Below are positions 40,998 to 48,789 of a stretch of DNA of 64,000 nucleotides, piece after piece; the first letter of the stretch is position 1, and every line of letters begins with the position of its first letter. The notes under the pieces were generated by a model. The model was given only the letters and a program-made list of their open reading frames with translations, did no database searches and was not told the origin of the DNA. The translations under genes and the position numbers were made by a program. This stretch comes from Chrysogorgia sp. JL179-B06. Lineage: Eukaryota > Cnidaria > Anthozoa > Scleralcyonacea > Chrysogorgiidae. The stretch lies in NCBI GenBank assembly GCA_035772405.1, contig JAYKKM010000416.1, positions 1,083,501-1,147,500 on the forward strand, written 5' to 3'.

Positions 40998-41231
40998 ATG
41001 GCATCAATAGACAGAAAAGAACTGATGAACGAGCTATACGACGCAGCCCTTGTGACTGCTGGAGCCGTAGCCGTATCCATGGCATCAAAGAAAGTACTAA
41101 AAGAACCGTTAGGTACTCCCGAATCAGTGAAGGGCACCCTCAAGTTAGCGACTGCTGTAGGCGTTTCAACGCTACTCGTTAAGTGGGCGCAGAGCAAGAA
41201 ATACTTACCTATTGACCCGTTCTCAAAATAA
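40998..41231 (+). CDS. Module A small hydrophobic protein (RKELMNELYD family)
   Basis: A 77-residue protein: RKELMNELYDAALVTAGAVA, then SMASKKVLKEPLGTPESVKG, a second hydrophobic stretch and the ending PIDPFSK. The module B relative (52130-52354, minus strand) keeps RKE+MNE+YD, SMAS+KV and PDDPFK. It has two hydrophobic segments, so it may be membrane-embedded. It forms a tight cassette with its neighbours on both sides (17 and 16 bp). The ATG follows CGTATAATAT. Confidence 0.75.
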   Translation: MASIDRKELMNELYDAALVTAGAVAVSMASKKVLKEPLGTPESVKGTLKLATAVGVSTLLVKWAQSKKYLPIDPFSK

Positions 41232-41247
41232 CACAGCGTAATATATA

Positions 41248-41652
41248 ATGGCTAGTGCGGTAGCAGGTGGTTTGTTCAACGCCATAGCATTCGCAGGAGC
41301 TGGGTTTCTATTCAGCAAGCTAAACCATACAGGCTACGAGACAGAGATAAAGAGACACAACAAAGCATTGGAGAGTCTCGCAAGAGCGAAAGAAAAGTTC
41401 TACGAGAATGAGATTCGTCAGAGAGACAAAGTTCAGGAGTTAAGACAACAGTTGTCAGATGCTAATGCAGACATAAATGACACGAACCACGCTCTGGATC
41501 AACTAAGACAAGTACTGACGATACAGTATGATGGGAAGACATTTAGTAAAGAGCCTGAGTTATCAGACTATTATAAACCCTCTGATGAGATGAAAGAATA
41601 CCAAACGATATTCGTCGGAGCTGTCGGGATACCCGTTGGGTACTTGGTGTAA
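41248..41652 (+). CDS. Module A small protein, GGLFNAIAFAGAGFLF family
   Basis: A 134-residue protein starting with a hydrophobic GGLFNAIAFAGAGFLF segment, followed by a long coiled coil (residues 25-95) and a C-terminal YDGKTFSKEPELSDYYKPS. The module B relative at 53148-53567 shares the N-terminal hydrophobic block (GGLFNALAFAGAGFLF), the RHN.A+E.L start of the coil and the SDAN..INDTN..LD core. A third, partial relative at 54875-55168 keeps only the coil end and HNGKTFSRDYKLHNYYAL. The ATG follows GCGTAATATATA. Role unknown; a membrane-anchored trimeric coil is possible. Confidence 0.75.
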   Translation: MASAVAGGLFNAIAFAGAGFLFSKLNHTGYETEIKRHNKALESLARAKEKFYENEIRQRDKVQELRQQLSDANADINDTNHALDQLRQVLTIQYDGKTFSKEPELSDYYKPSDEMKEYQTIFVGAVGIPVGYLV

Positions 41653-41667
41653 GTAGTGTATAATTGC
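41652..41667 (+). promoter_or_regulatory. Orphan module A start-site motif at the A/B border
   Basis: AAGTAGTGTATAATTGCGGG has the same core as the sequence before the module A membrane-protein and integrase genes (GTAGTGTATA then ATG), but the ATG position reads ATT and no frame follows. It probably marks a gene lost at the join with module B. Confidence 0.4.
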
Positions 41668-42042
41668 GGGTTCCAACTCGAATCTCATTAAAATTAGCAA
41701 ATTTTCCCAAATCTCACTTTTTTAATTTATTCATAAACCACGTTCCATTCTAGGGCGTGGTCGTAACGCCCCGCCCCCTTTTTGATTGACACCTGTCAAT
41801 CAAAACTTGTCTCACTTTTAATTTATTTCACATTGGGCGTGGCACATTTCAAAATGGGCCCAAAACTTATACTAATTAGTTATGACGTCATCGCGAAGCC
41901 CCGCCCCCTTTTTGATTGACACCTGTCAATCAAAACTTTGGTCAGCGGTTGTTGACTCACTTCCGTCATGATCTTGTATGGTTCACCAGCGGTTAAAGAT
42001 GACCTCTCAAAATATAATACCCTTCTTAGGTATTATAATTCT
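41668..42042. repeat. Left border of module B with two 41-bp repeats containing a palindrome
   Basis: A 41-bp unit (GCCCCGCCCCCTTTTTGATT, then GACACCTGTCAATCAAAACTT) occurs at 41768-41808 and 41898-41938, 130 bp apart. Each includes TTGATTGACACCTGTCAATC as part of a palindrome with 10-bp arms (41782-41803, 41912-41933). GGGCGTGG motifs as in the terminal repeats lie at 41753 and 41835. It may be the remains of module B's own left end; no inverted counterpart is found at the other border. Confidence 0.55.
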
Positions 42043-42756
42043 CTATTTCTCCTCCTCCTCACTGTCGCTATGGATCACCTGCATCCTCTCGCTTGCAGCA
42101 ACCACCGCTGACGACTTCTTGTCCACAAAGTCGGCAAGATGCGCCACGCTCGTCTTTCTTCCCCGCTCAACGTCTCCGTCGACGCTATCTTCAGACGATT
42201 GACTACCCACAGGGTTGGACACAATGTAGGTATTCACCTTTGATTTCGTGTTCGTCAGAGACCTGTCCAGCCTTCTCAGGTAGTCGTCCATCACCCAAGG
42301 TAAAACCTCCGGCACGTTCTCTCGAATCTCAAGCATCTCATGCTTCTTTGACTGTATAAACTCCTGTGGGGTAAAGGGACGCTTGTCCTGCCTAAAGGAG
42401 AGAAGCGTGTCGATATCCAGTGCGATCTTTGTGTGTTTGAACGACGCGTTTTGGTGTTTTGTCGTCTTTTCGACCGTACCCAAAAAGTTGTTGACGCCGG
42501 CCAACGCCGCTACGAGTAACGCCAAAGCGCCGTTGATATAAGTCCATATTCTATGGTAGTCTTCCTGTGGCGAAGCTGAAGAGAAGATCGACGAGGCTGT
42601 CACACCCCCGAGGACAACCACTGGAATACCTAGTCTGTCGTGCCATTTCGAGTAGTACTGGGCACAAAGGGAGTGCATGATCGAGTAGGTCTTTGACATT
42701 TCTGCCCACTTTTTCAGTAGATTGTCGTGGTACTTGTTCCATGATAGCTCGGCCAT
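42043..42756 (-). CDS. Module B SLATT-like two-TM protein
   Basis: A 237-residue protein. Residues 1-45 form a helix (YHDNLLKKWAEMSKTYSIMH, then YYSKWHDRLGIP), residues 46-70 the first TM (VVVLGGVTASSIFSS), about 82-98 the second TM (INGALALLVAALAGVNNFL), followed by a long cytosolic helix with KHQNASFKHTKIALDIDTLL. This order and the YY.KWH..L.IP entry resemble SLATT-domain proteins, known as membrane effectors in bacterial nucleotide-signalling defence and also found in giant-virus genomes. The last 60 residues are acidic and disordered. The start ATG follows TTTAAATAA, the module B style. The role could be membrane remodelling or cell-death control; unproved. Confidence 0.55.
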   Translation of the reverse strand: MAELSWNKYHDNLLKKWAEMSKTYSIMHSLCAQYYSKWHDRLGIPVVVLGGVTASSIFSSASPQEDYHRIWTYINGALALLVAALAGVNNFLGTVEKTTKHQNASFKHTKIALDIDTLLSFRQDKRPFTPQEFIQSKKHEMLEIRENVPEVLPWVMDDYLRRLDRSLTNTKSKVNTYIVSNPVGSQSSEDSVDGDVERGRKTSVAHLADFVDKKSSAVVAASERMQVIHSDSEEEEK

Positions 42757-43346
42757 TTATTTAAACACCTATCAAACAGTTCGTCGAACTCGTCGAGTCT
42801 ATTGTTCTTCTTTGGTATCTTTACTCCCTCTTCTCTTCCCACATGCACACCGTAACGTTCCAAGAGTCTCTGCAAGACAAAGTTGACGTTGAAAAACCTC
42901 TTGTTCGAATCGTTACCATCACTGAACTCTCTTTCCAAGGCACAAAAGTCACTCACTACGTGGGAGAGGATGTGGTTACTTATGTTAATCTTTTTCCTTA
43001 CTTTATCCAGTAGATTATCGAAACTCGCGAGACGGTTGTCTGAGTTAGCCCAGCGAGAGTCTTTTCTATAACTCCTAATGTTGTTCATGTTGTACGTTTC
43101 GTGGTTCGAAGGGACATACACGGGATCTTCCTCCGTACGTGGTAGAACGAGTCCACACTCGACACAAACCATGGTAAAATTATAGTACCCTTCTCGAGAC
43201 TCATGTAGACAACATATCCTTTCTTCCCGGTTGAGGTCCGCGGTTCTTACGTCATACTCGAGCAGAGCTTGGTCAAAGAGTGAAAAAGTTCCCGAATCTC
43301 TGAACTTTTTCTCTAGTTTAATAGTCGTTAGTCTCAATTCGTTCAT
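42714..43346 (-). CDS. Module B zinc-ribbon transcription-factor-like protein
   Basis: A 210-residue protein whose zinc ribbon (CCLHESREGYY, then VCVECGLVLP) sits at about residues 44-70. Behind it is a helical part with FFNVNFVLQRLLERYGVHVG and VKIPKKNNRLDEFDELFDRC. This matches the general plan of TFIIB-type and late-transcription-factor VLTF3-like proteins of large DNA viruses. It would recruit polymerase to viral promoters (inference). A second, diverged zinc-ribbon protein is in module A at 55226-55849. It overlaps the next gene (42043-42756) by 43 bp. The ATG follows AGTAAAAG. Confidence 0.55.
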   Translation of the reverse strand: MNELRLTTIKLEKKFRDSGTFSLFDQALLEYDVRTADLNREERICCLHESREGYYNFTMVCVECGLVLPRTEEDPVYVPSNHETYNMNNIRSYRKDSRWANSDNRLASFDNLLDKVRKKINISNHILSHVVSDFCALEREFSDGNDSNKRFFNVNFVLQRLLERYGVHVGREEGVKIPKKNNRLDEFDELFDRCLNKWPSYHGTSTTTIY

Positions 43347-43370
43347 CTTTTACTACGAAACGTGTCCCTT

Positions 43371-43820
43371 TTAGATCGTTTCCTCCTTCTTTTCGTAGCT
43401 GTACATATGTTTTCCCACTGTGAGTCCACCAGACAAAAGTCCGAGGAATGGGATCATGGGTGTAATATGAGACATGAGTTTTTTCAGGTCTTTGTTGAGG
43501 TAAGGGTCTCTTTTGAGTTCTTTCTCCATCTCTTCTGGTTTCTCTACCGCGTCAAGTCCACCCATTATCGCAGAAAACTTTGATAAAAACATGTCACACA
43601 AGAACGCGTTACTTTTCTCTTGTACATCGGCTTCATACTCTGCGTATAGCTTCAGTATAGTTTTTGCATTGGCTTTCCTTACGTGCGCCTCACTCTTTTT
43701 GATTTCACCATCGCTCGCGAGAAGTAGGAGCTCCTCTCTCTTCTTATCCACGTCTTCCGCACCGTCTTCCGCACCGTTTGTCTTCTCCTCCGCAGGGTTC
43801 ATCAAGTCTTCGGGGTTCAT
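43371..43820 (-). CDS. Module B conserved helical protein next to the ATPase
   Basis: The module B relative of 30849-31382, 149 residues. It has a shorter acidic N-terminus and the same core: KREELLLLASDGEIKKSEAH, FLCDMFLSKF, MIPFLGLLSGGLTVGKHMYS. It lies 3 bp beyond the stop of the ATPase gene, whereas the A pair overlaps. The ATG follows ACAATAAAGA, the module B start-site style. Function unknown. Confidence 0.8.
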   Translation of the reverse strand: MNPEDLMNPAEEKTNGAEDGAEDVDKKREELLLLASDGEIKKSEAHVRKANAKTILKLYAEYEADVQEKSNAFLCDMFLSKFSAIMGGLDAVEKPEEMEKELKRDPYLNKDLKKLMSHITPMIPFLGLLSGGLTVGKHMYSYEKKEETI

Positions 43821-43823
43821 TCT

Positions 43824-44426
43824 TTATTGTAGTGGAGAAATAACTTCGTGTCCGTAGGGGTGTCTGAGGTTGATCTCTAGACACGCGTGTTTCTTTTCCC
43901 TCAACTCTTTTGTTATCCACGCTACATCCTCCTTGGAGACACCGTTCAAGTAGTCGTTGATCAGCTCCACCATGTCTTTTCTGTTTGTGTTGTGGAAGCT
44001 CGTGATTCTTGAGATGTTCTCTCGGTAGGGTTTCGCAATGCTAGTCATCTGCTGGGTTAACACAATGGTGGATAGTCCGTAGTGGCGACCAGAGTAACCT
44101 AGTTTCACCAGTTCACTCGTCCTGTTCTTCACGTCTTGCCCACTCGCGCAATCGTCGAGAATGATCAGTGTATTTGTGTCGGTGTACGTGTCAACAACAT
44201 ACTCCAGCATGTTGTTCACATTCTCCTGCTCCACAGGGAGAACGACAAAGTCCTTGTCGTGGAAGTGTTTCCAATTGTGGTAGGTCGTGTTCCAGAGAAT
44301 GGTTGGACAAAGGAGAACAATGTAGTCAAATACTCCTTTGAGTCTTTTCTCCAACATCTCGAGAAGGTAATAAGTCTTTCCACAGTAGGTTGGACCTACG
44401 ATCATCATGTTGAATGGAGTGTCCAT
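43824..44426 (-). CDS. ATP: Module B packaging ATPase (FtsK/HerA, A32-like)
   Basis: A 200-residue ATPase with Walker A GPTYCGKTYY at residues 11-20 and Walker B LIILDD at 87-92, followed by DDCASGQDVKNRTSELVKLG, which is nearly the same as in module A, and IVLTQQMTSIAKPYRENISR. It is shorter at the C-terminus than the A copy. By family it packages the genome into capsids. The open frame, intact motifs and low loop divergence suggest a working protein. The ATG follows CAGTACTAAAG. Confidence 0.92.
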   Translation of the reverse strand: MDTPFNMMIVGPTYCGKTYYLLEMLEKRLKGVFDYIVLLCPTILWNTTYHNWKHFHDKDFVVLPVEQENVNNMLEYVVDTYTDTNTLIILDDCASGQDVKNRTSELVKLGYSGRHYGLSTIVLTQQMTSIAKPYRENISRITSFHNTNRKDMVELINDYLNGVSKEDVAWITKELREKKHACLEINLRHPYGHEVISPLQ

Positions 44427-44428
44427 CT

Positions 44429-45652
44429 TTAGTACTGGATACTTTTAAGGTTTCCCGACGTAATGTTCAACAGTGCGTCTGACAGTACGAAAATGTTGCA
44501 GATCAAGTCGGTAGGTGTTGCACGTTTTGTAATCTCGAGCAAGATCCCACTCTGTGTGTTCATGATCCTCTTTCCCGACCCATGAACTGTTTGGTCACTC
44601 GTGCTACGCAAGTCCACCACCAACGCAAAGCTGTTCTTGTAGAATTTCCGATGTGTAACGCTTTGGTCAACTTGACCAAAGAGGCGTTCGGCTTCAGAGA
44701 AGTACCGTGACTTGGGGATCCCCTGGCTGTAGACCTCGTTGGGTACACCTTCGATGGTGACTTTCACGTTGTCGATGTTTGGATACACAAACTCCTCTGA
44801 GTTCGTGATTGCAGCCTTGGTGAACAGCATCACTACTGCTTTCATGTGTTTTCGGGGTAGGTTAATGTTCTCGTTGATCAGTGTTTCCCCTTTTCCCCAC
44901 GGACTCTTTTTCAAGAGTGTGACATGTTCGTACGGGAGCGACCTTCCAACCATATAATGACTAGTGATCTCACTGGCCAAATCCATATTGTCAATGGTCT
45001 CGTACTCTAGTTCCAAGTTCTCAAGAGAGTATCCACCCACAGCACTTCCAGATTGTGCGATCATGATGTCGGTAGCCTGGGGTAGAGTAATGACGAACTG
45101 TGGGTTGTTGCTCATCGAGTACGGAGCGTATAACCCAGAGTCTCCCAAGATCTTGTTGAGGGAGATCTTCTGTTTTGTTCCAAACACACTATATAATAGT
45201 GCGTCGGCTAGTTTTAAGGCGTCTCCACTCGCAGCTCCGCTGTCGTCCTTTGAGATAAGCTTTCGTAGATTCTCTCCTGCGACTCCTACCTCGATCATTT
45301 CGTCGCGTTCAATCTTGGGTTTCCAAAGATCCTTGTAAACTTCGATAGTTGACTCGCCTACATTGTCATAGACGACCTCTCCGGCCATGTTAATAGTCAG
45401 TCGACTTTGCAAAAGTTTCGAGAGGTTATTCAGAAAACAACTCTTTGCGTTGACGTTCTTAAAGTCGAACAAGATGCTCAAACTCCCTGGTACCAGACAG
45501 GAGTCTGGTTTCAGCTTTGGGATGTTAATATAGAGAGATTCGCCAGGGTTTGCCTTGTTGGGATTCATCGTCACGACGTGTCGCGTACGTGATCCAACAA
45601 TGGTGGACAATTTGGTTTTCTTCGCGTGGTGAGACAAGTCTTTGATCATCAT
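44429..45652 (-). CDS. MCP: Module B major capsid protein, unbroken
   Basis: A 407-residue protein matching the double-jelly-roll major capsid protein of Polintons and adintoviruses: VGSRTRHVVTMNPNKANPGE, then INIPKLKPDSCLVPGSL, GEVVYDNVGESTIEVYKDLW, LENLELEYETID, ENINLPRKHMKAVVMLFT, VKVTIEGVPNEVYSQGIPKS, NTQSGILLEI and the ending LKSIQY. Two barrels are suggested by the repeated beta-rich halves either side of residue 230. It is the only capsid gene of the element whose frame is unbroken. Its ATG overlaps the TGA of a 41-codon upstream gene (ATGATG). Confidence 0.86.
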   Translation of the reverse strand: MMIKDLSHHAKKTKLSTIVGSRTRHVVTMNPNKANPGESLYINIPKLKPDSCLVPGSLSILFDFKNVNAKSCFLNNLSKLLQSRLTINMAGEVVYDNVGESTIEVYKDLWKPKIERDEMIEVGVAGENLRKLISKDDSGAASGDALKLADALLYSVFGTKQKISLNKILGDSGLYAPYSMSNNPQFVITLPQATDIMIAQSGSAVGGYSLENLELEYETIDNMDLASEITSHYMVGRSLPYEHVTLLKKSPWGKGETLINENINLPRKHMKAVVMLFTKAAITNSEEFVYPNIDNVKVTIEGVPNEVYSQGIPKSRYFSEAERLFGQVDQSVTHRKFYKNSFALVVDLRSTSDQTVHGSGKRIMNTQSGILLEITKRATPTDLICNIFVLSDALLNITSGNLKSIQY

Positions 45653-45774
45653 TTATTATTACGTGAAAAGTTTTTCAAAAGAAATAGCACTCCAACAATA
45701 AAGATGTGAAGGTTCCTCCCAAACCTTATGAGTATATCCCTAACCTCGCCGGCTTTCTTCACGAGTCTGTTCAT
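45649..45774 (-). CDS. 41-aa membrane miniprotein overlapping the capsid start
   Basis: A short frame begins MNRLVKKAGEVRDIL and has one hydrophobic segment (LHIFIVGVLFLLK) with basic residues on both sides; it ends in RNNK. Its ATG follows CATACTAATAA, the module B start-site style, and its TGA shares bases with the capsid ATG. Spacing, motif and a proper TM support a real gene. No relative is seen in module A, where only 22 bp separate the same two neighbours. Confidence 0.55.
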   Translation of the reverse strand: MNRLVKKAGEVRDILIRFGRNLHIFIVGVLFLLKNFSRNNK

Positions 45775-45833
45775 TTATTAGTATGTCGAAGATTTCGTAA
45801 CCACCAAGGTTACGAAAAGTTGTGGGTCCATGC

Positions 45834-46994
45834 CTATCGCTTTTGTCTTTTGCGGTACTCCATTACCAGCCAAAATATTCCAACAACAACTAACCAAAGG
45901 TTTCCTGCAAGCCAAGCTAACCCACTTGCACCGGCTTTCAGCAAGGTGTAGACAAAGTTGGCAAGCCCCACCGCAAACGGCCCCAGCCCTGCAATCGCGT
46001 TCTTGACAGCTTTTGCGAATGACGATGCTGCACCAGCTCCTCTTGCAATAGCACCTCTTGCTCCGACAATAATGGTTGTGACTAGTCCAGCGATAGTTAT
46101 ACCTACTGTAGATAGACTTAGTGCGTTCTTCTTAATCCACTCCTTGAACTTCTCAAGACGTGTCACATCCTTCTCCTGTTCGGCACGTGTTTCCTCAATG
46201 ACTCGCTGTCGTTTGAAAGCGTCCGACACCAAATTTTCATCGTTTGACTTTCGAAAAAGATCAACCTCACCAGTTTCTTTTGCTCGATCAAAATTCACAT
46301 TTGCTCGCTCACGAAAGTCGTCAATAATGAGTTGAATAGCTCCTCGGTTACCAATCCTACTTTCAGGTAGTATCGTGTTCGATGGTTTCAACACACCATT
46401 GACTACGCGCCTATCCTTCTCACTAAGCCTACCGAGAACATCCTCTGGTATCGTCACCTGATCAAAGACAGGAGTCATCGGTAACTCGTCACTCGTGACC
46501 GTTTCGCCCACTGCAAAGTCAACGAGTTTCTCGAACTGTAACACAGCGTTAGAGTTCCTTTTCGCTGTGTTTTTGACGTACGACCCGTCGACACTATTGA
46601 GGACTATTCTCTCAACAGTAGAGTACCCACCGGATCTTAGTTTTTCTTTGAAAAAGACTTTCCCGTCTCTGATTAGTGTCCTATTCCTAAGCTCGATAAT
46701 ACTCTCCGAGTGAGGACTAATTCTCTGCCCCTCGCGAGAGTCTTGAACATACTTGTCTACTTGGACAAACACATCATTCGCTGGGTCAGTCCCTCCAAAA
46801 CTTGTTTCCGCTTCGTCTCCACCCAAAAGAAGCCGATCAATATATGTAATCCGCTCAGTGACTAGTGGGTCATTGTTAGCCAGTAGACTCTCGTTTAGTT
46901 CGAAAAGCCTCGTGTCGAGATCTTCAGTGTCGGGGTTGTCGTACTCTGGAAATCTCTCCTCCATCTCAAAGTTGTCTTCACCTCCTTCAGCCAT
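45834..46994 (-). CDS. Module B capsid-block membrane protein, MAEGG family
   Basis: A 386-residue relative of the A protein at 33293-34723. It begins MAEGGEDNFEMEERF, has a charged middle with RSGGYSTVERIVLNSVDGSY, a Lys/Glu-rich stretch before KEWIKKNALSLSTVGITIAG, then the Gly/Ala-rich hydrophobic end (LANFVYTLLKAGASGLAWLA; LVVVGIFWLVMEYR). The A copy is 90 residues longer in its N-terminal coil. Function unknown; the constant place between capsid and integrase suggests a virion role. Confidence 0.8.
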   Translation of the reverse strand: MAEGGEDNFEMEERFPEYDNPDTEDLDTRLFELNESLLANNDPLVTERITYIDRLLLGGDEAETSFGGTDPANDVFVQVDKYVQDSREGQRISPHSESIIELRNRTLIRDGKVFFKEKLRSGGYSTVERIVLNSVDGSYVKNTAKRNSNAVLQFEKLVDFAVGETVTSDELPMTPVFDQVTIPEDVLGRLSEKDRRVVNGVLKPSNTILPESRIGNRGAIQLIIDDFRERANVNFDRAKETGEVDLFRKSNDENLVSDAFKRQRVIEETRAEQEKDVTRLEKFKEWIKKNALSLSTVGITIAGLVTTIIVGARGAIARGAGAASSFAKAVKNAIAGLGPFAVGLANFVYTLLKAGASGLAWLAGNLWLVVVGIFWLVMEYRKRQKR

Positions 46995-47005
46995 TTTATC
47001 TAAAG

Positions 47006-48094
47006 CTACAATTTTTCCATGTCACTCTCGGGTATCCAAGAGTTGTGCTTTGCGTCGTATCCAGCCCACTTGACTAGGACCATCCTCTTCTTTCTCTTCA
47101 AGACTTTCTCCACACGATACGTAGCGTCCTCTGTCTTCTCAACGGCAGACATCTCCTCCTCGTAGAATGTCCCGATAACATCCTCCCCGCTCTCGTCGCT
47201 GAGGATATAGACGTTTGGATCTCCGCGAACCACCTTGCTCACGGAAAAGATCTCCTCTGAAAAGTTTGCCTCATATCCTTTGGTGAAAATACTTTTGTAC
47301 TTGCTTATTCTCACCTTTTGCCCAAGTCTGAACTTTGGGAGAGGAAACTCACCCAAGTTGTGACCAAAGAGTGTCGTCCACACCTGACTCTCATTGTCCT
47401 TGGTCACGTTCGCTGGCTTCATGAGAATGCTACTGTGTCTTGTGTCGTTGTAGTTTACAACGAGATCGTCCAGAACGTCTACCCACTTGTATGTCCCCTT
47501 GCTATAGAAATATTTCCACATGCTCGTCTTCAAAGTCCTGTTGAACCTCTCCACCACAGCTGCCTTCTTGTCGGACTTTGTAGAGAAATACGTGACCCCA
47601 TGCTCCTCCAACAGTCTCTTCACACCTACGTTGTAGAATTCTAGTCCGTCGTCGAACTGTGCAAGTTTAGGGTAGATCCCAAATCTCGTGTGGAACTGAC
47701 GTAGCAACTTGTCCACGGCTTTGGTCATGTTTTTCGTGTCTTTGCGGTACACGGGGATAGCAAAGGCGTAGCGACTGAGGATCTCAACGCAGGTGAGAAT
47801 CCAGTAGTAGCCGTTGTTCGTATCCTTGAATTTTCCCATATCGACAAGGTCGAGTTGGATTTGCTCACCGAGACCTGACACCCATGTCTTTCGAAACTTG
47901 TGTCGCCTCACGATAGGCTTGTACCGTGTGTAGGTATCTTGCGTTTCCAACCACTCTTTCACAGACTTTCTACTCACCTTTAACCCTTCCTCTAGCGCTT
48001 TTCGGTATAGTCTCTCCTTGCTCTGATAACCAGTCACGGGATTGTAGTACAAGTCCCTAAGACTTTGCTCAGTTACAACATCGCTTTGCAACAT
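47006..48094 (-). CDS. INT: Module B retroviral-type integrase with chromodomain
   Basis: A 362-residue integrase with the catalytic triad D82 (QLDLVDM), D149 (QFDDGLEF), E182 (VVERFNRTLK) and a C-terminal chromodomain (YRVEKVLKRKKRMVLVKWAG, then HNSWIPESDMEKL). It is highly similar to the module A integrase along the whole core, in the same block position. Its start overlaps the end of the penton-like gene by 26 bp. Two complete integrases in one element are unusual. Confidence 0.96.
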   Translation of the reverse strand: MLQSDVVTEQSLRDLYYNPVTGYQSKERLYRKALEEGLKVSRKSVKEWLETQDTYTRYKPIVRRHKFRKTWVSGLGEQIQLDLVDMGKFKDTNNGYYWILTCVEILSRYAFAIPVYRKDTKNMTKAVDKLLRQFHTRFGIYPKLAQFDDGLEFYNVGVKRLLEEHGVTYFSTKSDKKAAVVERFNRTLKTSMWKYFYSKGTYKWVDVLDDLVVNYNDTRHSSILMKPANVTKDNESQVWTTLFGHNLGEFPLPKFRLGQKVRISKYKSIFTKGYEANFSEEIFSVSKVVRGDPNVYILSDESGEDVIGTFYEEEMSAVEKTEDATYRVEKVLKRKKRMVLVKWAGYDAKHNSWIPESDMEKL

Positions 48095-48767
48095 CCTTTT
48101 TATTAGAGAGAATGTTAATATCCATCAAAACACTTCCTACGTCCTCAGGCCTCTTGATCACGTTTGTCTTGGTGTAAAAAGACAGGTTGTTGTACGTACC
48201 GCTACGGATGGGAACACTAGACTCAACATTTGAAAAGTGTGTCACACTACCACTGAGTGTTGCCTCTGATGTGATAGGGAGAACAGCGATAACGCTACTT
48301 CGTTTTCCTGACGTGTCTATAGTTTCGTCCACGAGGGTGTCGCAGTGGATCTCTACATATCTAAGTCCGCGGTTGATGTCTATCCTGTTAGGACTTACAA
48401 CCTTTGTTGCGTCCATTGTGGTGTTTGTCGGGAACCCAAGTAGCTCTCCAAACTTGTATAGCTTTGTAGGGCGAAATGTCTTTAGTGTGCACGTGTGGTC
48501 GTGAGTATTGTGTGAGAGCGTTATTTTGACGTCCTCATCGTCCGCGAAGCGCGCCACAAGATCCTCGAAAGTCCAGTAGCCCTCGGGTATCGTGTGTTTT
48601 ACCCCGTTGAAGAGAATGTGGTCGTTGAAGTCTTTAACCACGTTCTTGTAGTTCCAAAACACGCTCGCCGACTTTACGGTCAGTGTTGAGTTCCTCAGGA
48701 GTATCAAACTCCTGTTCAACGCGACTGTTTTCTTTCCGTTCTCGAGGAACACTGATAGTTTTACCAT
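48069..48767 (-). CDS. Module B penton-like minor capsid protein
   Basis: A 232-residue beta-rich protein beginning MVKLSVFLENGKKTVALNRS. It shares with the A protein the middle (YKFGELLGFPTNTT; NRGLRYVEI), a SVIAVLPITS segment (A: CIAILPITS) and the position before the integrase. The ending (DVGSVLMDINIL) is a diverged form of the A ending. By family the vertex protein of the capsid. It is transcribed divergently from the 476-aa gene. Confidence 0.58.
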   Translation of the reverse strand: MVKLSVFLENGKKTVALNRSLILLRNSTLTVKSASVFWNYKNVVKDFNDHILFNGVKHTIPEGYWTFEDLVARFADDEDVKITLSHNTHDHTCTLKTFRPTKLYKFGELLGFPTNTTMDATKVVSPNRIDINRGLRYVEIHCDTLVDETIDTSGKRSSVIAVLPITSEATLSGSVTHFSNVESSVPIRSGTYNNLSFYTKTNVIKRPEDVGSVLMDINILSNKKDVAKRCCN

Positions 48768-48789
48768 TTTATTTAGAGATACAAATAAA
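48768..48789. promoter_or_regulatory. Module B divergent palindromic start-site element
   Basis: 22 bp lie between two ATGs. TTTATTTAGAGATACAAATA, continuing AA, is close to its own complement: TTTATTT on one side, AAATAAA on the other. It occupies the same place as the module A element at 36460 but with a different motif. Confidence 0.6.
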
